Source: Scalindua sp964584595
GTDB lineage: Bacteria; Planctomycetota; Brocadiia; Brocadiales; Scalinduaceae
NCBI GenBank assembly: GCA_964584595.1
Contig: CAZPAM010000042.1
Location: forward strand, 1 to 22,106
Length of the DNA stretch: 22,106 nt
Reading direction: 5' to 3'
Translations under genes and position numbers: made by a program
Shown here: piece by piece, positions 15,101-20,202 of the stretch
Layout of the letters: each line of letters begins with the position of its first letter
How positions within the stretch are numbered: position 1 is the stretch's first letter
The notes under the pieces: generated by a model
What the model was told of the DNA's origin: nothing
Database searches by the model: none
Seen by the model: only the letters and a program-made list of their open reading frames with translations

Positions 15101-15282
15101 TGACTGCTTTAACTACTGCTTTGGCATTAATTCCATTAGCAATGACAGGCGACTTGCCGGGAAATGAAATACAGAGCCCAATGGCAAAAGTGATATTAGG
15201 TGGCTTACTCAGCTCTACCCTTCTGAATGTATTTGTCATCCCTGTTGTTTACTACATTTCAAATGTTAAAAAAGAAAAATAA
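12163..15282 (+). CDS. Heavy-metal-efflux-type RND pump, CusA/CzcA family (second type)
   Basis: This 1039-residue inner-membrane RND protein has the HME start (MLNKITQYALRNRLMVIV), periplasmic loop 1 (about 35-335), transmembrane helices 2-6 (about 338-500), loop 2 (about 560-870) and helices 8-12. Helix 4 reads AIAIGSLVD404-D405-A-V-I-Y-V-E411-N, unlike the D-x5-D-x6-E arrangement of the first pump. It is closer to the GGMAIAIG-D-x6-E pattern of CusA-like and uncharacterised HME proteins, so its substrate may differ (possibly monovalent Cu/Ag, or unknown). GQPIGHRIDHMLSGTRANIAIK in loop 2 and the start of loop 1 (HVDVFPDLTAPTV) are family marks. The length is normal. It pairs with the hairpin-less adaptor. 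No outer-membrane channel gene follows, and the next gene is convergent. Confidence 0.9.
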   Translation: MLNKITQYALRNRLMVIVASALLLVVGAYTTFKMHVDVFPDLTAPTVVVLTEAHGMAPEEVEKLVTFQIETTVNGATNVRRVRSSSAAGISIVWVEFEWGTDIFKARQVVSEKLTMIAQKLPLGVGSPTLAPQSSVMGEIMLISLSSDSTSPIDLRTIADWNIRPRLLATGGVSQVIVIGGEYKQYQILASPQKMKYYNISLTELLKASEESNLNASGGFMNEFGNEYIIRGVGRTNKVDEIGNAVIKVVDNMPIKIDDLAEVRIGGAIPKIGDGSLKASPAIIMTVTKQPGINTLELTEKIDNAIMEIASALPSDIRINTRIFRQADFIQASINNIQKALIEGAIFVVIIMYLFLMNFRTTIISLIAIPLSLAVSIITLNLLGFTINTMSLGGMAIAIGSLVDDAVIYVENAFKRLKENAQKDIKVRESALSIVYDASNEIRASIFNATLIIIVAFIPLFFLSGMEGRMLQPLGVSFIVSLFASLVVAITLTPVLCSFMITNDKMLLTQAEGSRLERWLNRHYGTALRKVMKSRKIVLGLAIALLIAAISLVFTLGRSFLPEFNEGTLTIGAVSMPGTSLEESNKIGNRIENILLSVPEISITSRRTGRAELDEHAQGVNAAEIDAPFVLEDRSREEFMKKVREKLSAVSEANITVGQPIGHRIDHMLSGTRANIAIKLFGTDLSKMFSIANQIQRNIEDIDGLVDVSVEQQIEIPQVQIKAKRGMLAKYGISIGQFTEFVDVALAGEKVSQVFENNRSFDLVLRFNDENRGKIENIRNVLIDTNIKPTTQEAQYSILKVPLHYVADIVSTTGPNTINRENVQRKIVVSANVAGRDLKNVVTQIKERIDYNIQLPEGYHIDYGGQFESEAKASKILFLTSLMSLLIIFLLLYQEFKNLQLAGIVFLNLPLALIGGVLTIRFTSGIMSIPSIIGFITLFGIATRNGILLVSRYQALQSQGIALFEIVIKGSLDRLNPILMTALTTALALIPLAMTGDLPGNEIQSPMAKVILGGLLSSTLLNVFVIPVVYYISNVKKEK

Positions 15283-15340
15283 TGATAAATAAACATTCCG
15301 GAATAAACAAACACTGATTACAGAAAGATTTTTGACTCAT

Positions 15341-16060
15341 TCAGATGTCAAGGCCGTTTATTATCTGCTCGGGATTATGGCATACAAGCGCCCTGGCCTC
15401 TTCTTTCCCCACAATCCTGGTAGCATAGTCTACTGCCTTAGACAGGATCGGGGGCCGGCCTGTAAGCGAATGGACATCAGAAGCAATAAAATGCACCAGT
15501 CTATTCTTCAAAAGCCATTCGGCACATTTTTTCTCTCCTGGCCCCGCCCGGCCTGTAAAACCCAGTGCATTCACCTGGACAAGGGCTCCAACCTTAACCA
15601 ATTGGCTCACAAGTTCAGGTTTTTTCTGGAATGCAGCTATTCTTTCTGCATGTGCAATGATTGGGACAATACCGTTGGACTTGAGATTGAATACGAATTT
15701 ATCAGTTCCCGGAGGTATGAATACAAAAGGAAGTTCAAAAAGGATGAACTTCCCGCCATTATTGATCGTAAGCACCTCCCCGCTTCTTATACTCTCCACC
15801 AACCCTTCATGGATGTGTGTCTCTGATCCGGGCAGTATCTCGATATCAATTTGATTCTCTTTCAGCTTTAGATTAAGCGCATCAACCGCCTCCAGTATCT
15901 TATCACTTTTTGACTCGTATACTCCATCCTTTGAATGGGGTGTTGCCACGATTTTCTTAATTCCATCATTCGCTGCAATTTTGCAAATCTCAATCGCCTC
16001 TTCGATAGTTTCAGGCCCATCGTCTATAGAAGGTAGTATGTGTGCGTGTATGTCTATCAT
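15341..16060 (-). CDS. PHP-domain protein-tyrosine phosphatase, CpsB/YwqE type
   Basis: This 239-residue cytoplasmic enzyme is of the polymerase-and-histidinol-phosphatase fold. Family members (CpsB, Wzb-like, YwqE) remove phosphate from tyrosines of bacterial kinases that control capsule and exopolysaccharide synthesis. The metal-site motifs are all visible: D-I-H5-A-H7 at the start, T-P-H42, G-S-E80-T-H82, A-H137-A-E-R and S-D195-V-H197. These suit a trinuclear metal centre (usually Mn or Fe), and the length is normal for the family (about 240-255). Its tyrosine-kinase partner is not in this window. It converges with the second pump gene. Its last codons are the right-hand copy of the 32-bp direct repeat, so a mobile segment may have used this 3' end as its target. 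Confidence 0.9.
   Translation of the reverse strand: MIDIHAHILPSIDDGPETIEEAIEICKIAANDGIKKIVATPHSKDGVYESKSDKILEAVDALNLKLKENQIDIEILPGSETHIHEGLVESIRSGEVLTINNGGKFILFELPFVFIPPGTDKFVFNLKSNGIVPIIAHAERIAAFQKKPELVSQLVKVGALVQVNALGFTGRAGPGEKKCAEWLLKNRLVHFIASDVHSLTGRPPILSKAVDYATRIVGKEEARALVCHNPEQIINGLDI
15345..15376 (+). repeat. Direct repeat, right copy: intact phosphatase 3' end
   Basis: This is the partner of 10038-10069 (30 of 32 identical, same orientation). On the minus strand it encodes the last residues before the stop codon at 15341-15343. The identity stops abruptly on both sides: upstream codons of the phosphatase have no counterpart at the left copy. Confidence 0.75.
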
Positions 16061-16466
16061 AAAGAAATTCTTTTTTTATAATCCTATAAGTGTTCGTCCT
16101 GTATCTATTATACCGTTGCCACTTGATTTTACAATGACATATAAATTCCTTCTTTTCTATCGGCTCCCGTGGATTCCGATTGATTACACCGGGACTAACT
16201 ACGTTTTTCTATGTATGCATGAAAAACATTGTTTCGTATTGACTCAGTACAACATCCATGAGGTGTTCCAGAACATTACATAAGCATAATATTTTACATT
16301 GCCATAATTTCTTTAAACAATGTTTATAAGTTTCAAATGTATAATTGGTTATGGCCAGCTTACTCTCTTATTTCCGCAATTGGCACTCTTTTTGTTATCA
16401 ATTCGTTAGTTATACCCAGAATCAGAACCTCATTTTATCAGACAAATTTTTCAAACGGGTGAGTTT
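16061..16466. other. 406-bp intergenic region between divergent genes
   Basis: The region separates the phosphatase (minus) from the helix-turn-helix gene (plus). I find no convincing coding frame in it. It contains AT-rich stretches, an inverted-looking block near 16203-16224 (TTTTTCTATG / CATGAAAAA) and a candidate sigma-54 promoter near its right end. It is long enough to hold binding sites for an enhancer-type regulator, but none is recognised. Confidence 0.5.
16381..16396 (+). promoter_or_regulatory. Candidate sigma-54 promoter
   Basis: TTGGCAC-TCTTT-TTGTT matches the -24 element (TGGCAC) perfectly. The -12 element has TTGT where TTGC is preferred, at the correct 12-base spacing. Transcription would start near 16407, 60 bases before the ATG at 16467. 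The -12 mismatch makes this tentative. Confidence 0.35.
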
Positions 16467-16940
16467 ATGGAAAAAATATGTATTGTAAAGAGGAGAAACG
16501 ATATATCCAACGAACTGCAAAAAGAGGATACTTATGCGTTGATGAATAACTGTGGTATCCATAGTGAAGAAAATTATGTATTTGAAGAACCAGACGAGGG
16601 CGGGAATCATGGCCTATCATTTAATTTAACGCATGAACAATCTGAGTTAATTCGATCAAACCAGCATATCAATTATTTATTAAATGGAGAGGCAAACAGT
16701 TTCGTCCTGAATATGCAAAAAGAAGAAAAGGAACAAACTGTTTTCAAATTCCATTTCAGGGAACCTGACACGGTACAACTGCTTAAGACAAAAGAAGTCT
16801 GCCAGATGATGCAGGTCAGTTCCGGTTTCTTAATGAAACTTGTAAAAGGGAATAAACTTAAAAGCTATAAACTGGGTAGGCTCAGGCGCTTTTCACTTGA
16901 AGATATCCTTAATTATCTAACTGAGAACAATGAAAAGTAA
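16467..16940 (+). CDS. Excisionase-like helix-turn-helix protein with novel N-terminus
   Basis: This is a 157-residue probable DNA-binding protein. Residues about 105-153 read LLKTKEVCQMMQVSSGFLMKLVKGNKLKSYKLGRLRRFSLEDILNYL (given here only to locate the motif; key points are the V-C-x-M-M-x-V turn, K-L-x-x-Y-K-L-G-R-x-R-R-F). This is the winged helix-turn-helix of the excisionase/MerR-like HTH_17 family. The first 100 residues are acidic, with no motif I know. GGGTGAG lies 3 bases upstream of the ATG, rather close. Only 27 bp separate it from the ATPase gene, so the two are probably co-transcribed. It may be a transcription regulator of this cluster. An excisionase role is less likely because no integrase gene is nearby. 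Confidence 0.75.
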   Translation: MEKICIVKRRNDISNELQKEDTYALMNNCGIHSEENYVFEEPDEGGNHGLSFNLTHEQSELIRSNQHINYLLNGEANSFVLNMQKEEKEQTVFKFHFREPDTVQLLKTKEVCQMMQVSSGFLMKLVKGNKLKSYKLGRLRRFSLEDILNYLTENNEK

Positions 16941-16967
16941 TAACATTTTTTACGGAGGTAAAAGCTC

Positions 16968-18413
16968 ATGTATTATGAATATTGGAATTTAAAGAAACCG
17001 CCTTTTGACAATGTTCCGGATCCGACAATGTATACAGCTTGTCATGCTTCCATGGAAAACGCTATTGCGGAAACCCTGTTTGCCATAGAGGAGGGGGAAG
17101 AGTGTATTTCAGTGATTGTTGGCGATGTAGGACTGGGCAAAACCATGTCAATCCGCATTATTATCGATTCGCTTGATAAGAACAGATATAAAATTGCATT
17201 AGTTACCAACCCGAGCACAACTTTTGTTCAGATGTTAAGAGAGATCATTGGACAGATAACAGGAAAGCCTTGTGAAGAAAGAAAAAAAGATGATCTATTG
17301 GAAATATTTAACAGGCTTTTGTTTGAAACCGTTGATGAGGGAAAGAAGATTCTCATATTTATTGACGAAGCAAATGTCGTCTCAGCGGCCAAACTTGAAA
17401 ATTTAAGATTGCTTACAAATATGCAGGATGACCATAGGAATCTGTTTACAATGATACTAGTCGGCCAGAATGAGCTGAGGAAACGATTGGAACATCCAAA
17501 ACGAGCCAACCTTTTTCAAAGGATCGGAACTTATTGCCGGATCGAAAAGATACCTTCCGAGAAATCAGTAAAGAACTATGTCGAGACACGGCTGATGCGT
17601 GCCGGAGGGACAAAGAAGGTTTTTATAGAAGATGCATTTCCTCATATATGGGAATATTCTGAACACGGGGTGCCGCGTCTTATCAATAAGATATGCAAAT
17701 TATCTTTAAAAGCCGGAGAAACAAATGACCTTGATGAAATAAACGGCAAAATAATCCAACAAGTCGGAGAGCGTTTCCAGAAAGTAACCCGCCTTGCCAC
17801 TCCAAAGAGAAAACCAAGAAAAAGAGAGGGAGAAGAAATAACTCCCGTACATATTAAGGAAGACGTCATACCGAAAAGGATTCCGGGAATGCAGGAAGAT
17901 AGAGAAATTGAACTGGTTATGCAAAAGGAGGAAAAATTAAAAATACCGGCAATTTCTAAAGAAAGTGAATATAAAGCAGAGCCGGTGACAGCAATGGGAG
18001 ATGAGACTAAAACTACATTATCTGTAGAAAGAAATACTGATATGATTATTGAATCGGTTAATGTGAAGAAAGAAGCTTCAGAAACTCCATCGGCTTTTAA
18101 AGATAAAGAGTGTAAAGCAGTGGAAATCCCTCATAATAGAATACCAAAGACTGAATTGGCCGCCGAAGAAGATGATATGGAGGAATTGAAAATTGGAGAC
18201 AGCAGGTTTTGGATAAATTTCCCTTCCCGTCTCATTCAACAGGCTAAATATTCCGACCATAAACAATGCATGAAATTGGCCGGTACAATAGCCGCTCAAA
18301 CACTCAAGAAAAACCCGCAATTGGCAAAATCTCTCTCCGCCGATCCTGTTCCTGTATGGAGTGAAATCAAGAGTTTTGTACTTAACAAGTTTGCCCAAAA
18401 GATAAAAAGGTAA
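16968..18413 (+). CDS. ExeA-like AAA ATPase with charged C-terminal extension
   Basis: This is a 481-residue protein. It begins YYEYWNLKKPPFDNVPDP, the hallmark of ExeA/GspA-type ATPases, including those in PEP-CTERM/exosortase and exopolysaccharide loci. Walker A is G52-D-V-G-L-G-K58-T59. Walker B is ILIFID133-E134, followed by AN. A sensor-1 region (MILVGQNEL, 162-170), an Arg-finger candidate in NLFQRIGTY and a sensor-2 G-V-P-R237-L-I-N are all present, so ATP hydrolysis is likely. From about 270 to 395 runs a Lys/Glu-rich disordered linker. The last 85 residues (from EELKIGDSRFWINFP) form a separate small helical domain of unknown type. No membrane segment or peptidoglycan-binding domain is seen, unlike ExeA proper. 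GGAGG 9 bases upstream supports the start. It is the middle gene of three. Confidence 0.85.
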   Translation: MYYEYWNLKKPPFDNVPDPTMYTACHASMENAIAETLFAIEEGEECISVIVGDVGLGKTMSIRIIIDSLDKNRYKIALVTNPSTTFVQMLREIIGQITGKPCEERKKDDLLEIFNRLLFETVDEGKKILIFIDEANVVSAAKLENLRLLTNMQDDHRNLFTMILVGQNELRKRLEHPKRANLFQRIGTYCRIEKIPSEKSVKNYVETRLMRAGGTKKVFIEDAFPHIWEYSEHGVPRLINKICKLSLKAGETNDLDEINGKIIQQVGERFQKVTRLATPKRKPRKREGEEITPVHIKEDVIPKRIPGMQEDREIELVMQKEEKLKIPAISKESEYKAEPVTAMGDETKTTLSVERNTDMIIESVNVKKEASETPSAFKDKECKAVEIPHNRIPKTELAAEEDDMEELKIGDSRFWINFPSRLIQQAKYSDHKQCMKLAGTIAAQTLKKNPQLAKSLSADPVPVWSEIKSFVLNKFAQKIKR

Positions 18414-18474
18414 TTAAAGTTTTTTAACTTTATTTATCCCCGGTATTTTTCCGATTTATAAAGAGACGAGTTTT

Positions 18475-19401
18475 ATGGACAAAAAGAGCATGGCAAGAAG
18501 ATGGTTTATGAGAGGATGCCGATACGATCGTCTCGAATCGAACCCTGACCAGGCAATAGATGCCTACAAAATGAGCATAAAATATGATGACACATTTACA
18601 GATGCCTATGTGAATCTGGGATTTGCTTATGCTGCAAAAGTGAATTGTGGAAAAGCAGTAAGATATTTCCAGAAAGTAGTCGAGTTAGAGCCGAATAATC
18701 CTGAAGCATTCAATAACCTTGGTTATGTGTACGAAAAAATGAGACGATTCGGAGAAGCCAAACGGACTTACGAACAAGCGCTAGGACTTAACCCCCGGAA
18801 TGTTGAAGCTATGCTTAATATTGCTAAAGTCCTGGAACTGGAAGGGAATTATCACAAGGCGGTAGAACAATATAAAAAAGCAATCAGCCTGGATCCGGAC
18901 AACGTTTCGCCACGCTTCTGCCTGGCAGTGCTCTATGACCAACATGATATGTTTGAAGAAGCCCTGGAAGAATATGAACATATTCTGAAAAATGACCCTG
19001 ATCATTTAAAGTCTCTCCACAATATGGGAAATCTATGTATACAGCTTGGTGAGAATGAAAAAGCTATAAAATTATTCAAAAGGGTAATAGAGTTGGATTC
19101 AGACAATGCAGAGACATGGTATCGCCTGGGTTCCGCTTATCAAAGAGTAGAAAATTATCCTGAAGCGGTGTCAACCTTCAAAAGATCAATTTCACTTAAT
19201 CCTTTTCAGGAAGAAACCCACATGAATTTAGCCGAAATACAATATTTTCAGTATCGTTCAAAATCTAATGGGGTTAATAAAGAGGAAATTACGCAAAGAC
19301 TTCGCTTTATATTGTCCATAAACCCGCAAAATAATAAGGGGCAGAAACTCTTAAAGGAACTGGTAGAAGAAAATAAAACAGAAAACAATGGATCACATTA
19401 A
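18475..19401 (+). CDS. Tetratricopeptide repeat protein
   Basis: This 308-residue protein consists almost entirely of TPR units of 34 residues. At least seven follow one another from about residue 7 to 245, with the canonical W/L-G-Y/A-A-F-P positions (for example AFNNLGYVYEKMRRFGEA, then AETWYRLGSAYQRVENYPEA). A degenerate eighth unit ends the protein. There is no signal peptide or membrane segment, so it is probably a cytoplasmic scaffold. It follows the ATPase gene by 61 bp on the same strand and is likely part of the same transcript, perhaps as an assembly partner of the ATPase. TPR proteins often accompany exopolysaccharide/PEP-CTERM gene sets. No terminator separates it from its neighbours. 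Confidence 0.88.
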   Translation: MDKKSMARRWFMRGCRYDRLESNPDQAIDAYKMSIKYDDTFTDAYVNLGFAYAAKVNCGKAVRYFQKVVELEPNNPEAFNNLGYVYEKMRRFGEAKRTYEQALGLNPRNVEAMLNIAKVLELEGNYHKAVEQYKKAISLDPDNVSPRFCLAVLYDQHDMFEEALEEYEHILKNDPDHLKSLHNMGNLCIQLGENEKAIKLFKRVIELDSDNAETWYRLGSAYQRVENYPEAVSTFKRSISLNPFQEETHMNLAEIQYFQYRSKSNGVNKEEITQRLRFILSINPQNNKGQKLLKELVEENKTENNGSH

Positions 19402-19456
19402 TTATGTTTGCTAATCCGTATCCAGCACAAACCAGACTTTTGTCAATGTTGTCAGA

Positions 19457-20068
19457 TTAAAAGCTCTTTTGTTCTATTACATCATTTATCATGAATGTAA
19501 ACATATAGTTGGATATGTATCCATCAAAGTCAATCGGCAAAATCAGACTAAATGTTGAATCCTTTAAATCTTCACCCTTTCCTTCAAAGCTGTATCGTGG
19601 GAAGAGAGGTTCCATTAAATAGTTTATCTGAGCCGTTGTAATGGAATGTCTGTCCTGTCCTATACAGAAATCAGGCCAGATATTGACCCAAACATATCCA
19701 GATGTTTCAGAATCAGGGTCTATCGTTATTGGTGAAACATACGAGCTATAACCTTCAAAATTCCTTACTTCCTGCACGTAATCATAACCATAATGAATCA
19801 TGCGGGATTCTCCCAGATAATCTATATATTCAGCGTTATCTCTGACAAGATTTATCTTGTGGTCAGTCTTATTCTCGATTGTCACCCGGATACTCTCAGA
19901 AGACGGAATAAAACTGAACTGGACATTATCATCCTCAAAACTCATTGTTTCGTTTTGTGGATCAATAAGTGAAAAACTATAACGATAAGGTGTAGATGAA
20001 CAACCAACAAAAACCAGACACAAACACCCAAGGGCTATATTATGAATAGTTTTATATAATCTATACAT
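19457..20068 (-). CDS. Probable lipoprotein, function unknown
   Basis: This 203-residue protein has a lipoprotein signal: a basic N-terminus (MYRLYKTIHN), hydrophobic core (IALGCLCLVF) and lipobox V-F-V-G-C23-S-S. Cys23 would be lipidated. The next residues are Ser rather than Asp, which points to the outer membrane under the usual sorting rule. The mature domain is beta-rich (DNVQFSFIPSSESIRVTIEN; ETSGYVWVNIWPDF) and Tyr-rich. It resembles small immunoglobulin-like lipoproteins, but I know no family. GGAGG about 7 bases upstream of the ATG is a strong ribosome site. It lies 134 bp downstream of the calcium-binding repeat protein on the same strand, so the two may share a transcript and a surface role. 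Confidence 0.75.
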   Translation of the reverse strand: MYRLYKTIHNIALGCLCLVFVGCSSTPYRYSFSLIDPQNETMSFEDDNVQFSFIPSSESIRVTIENKTDHKINLVRDNAEYIDYLGESRMIHYGYDYVQEVRNFEGYSSYVSPITIDPDSETSGYVWVNIWPDFCIGQDRHSITTAQINYLMEPLFPRYSFEGKGEDLKDSTFSLILPIDFDGYISNYMFTFMINDVIEQKSF

Positions 20069-20202
20069 TTTGCCCTCCTAGCTGCTAACATCACAAACCC
20101 GGTATTCCTCCCTCTTTAGTTTTATACAAACATTTTGATAAAACAGTTCCTAAGGTATGACATCTCAGATTTACCGCCTGATTACGCTGGATATGTGAAA
20201 CC

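Noticed and set aside
15295..15304. The palindrome ATTCCGGAAT between the converging pump and phosphatase genes as a bidirectional terminator.
   Set aside because: It has no loop and no flanking T-run, so it cannot form a normal terminator hairpin.
15332..15826. A 164-codon plus-strand frame over the phosphatase gene.
   Set aside because: The minus-strand phosphatase has all its catalytic motifs in the same region; the plus-strand frame is a shadow.
15981..16283. A 100-codon plus-strand frame reaching into the intergenic region beside the phosphatase.
   Set aside because: Half of it overlaps the phosphatase start in antisense. The rest has no domain, no ribosome site and no recognisable composition.
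18415..18433. An A/T-only palindrome (AAAGTT/AACTTT) after the ATPase gene as a terminator.
   Set aside because: The stem has no GC pairs beyond one and there is no clean T-run after it; the TPR gene downstream looks co-transcribed.
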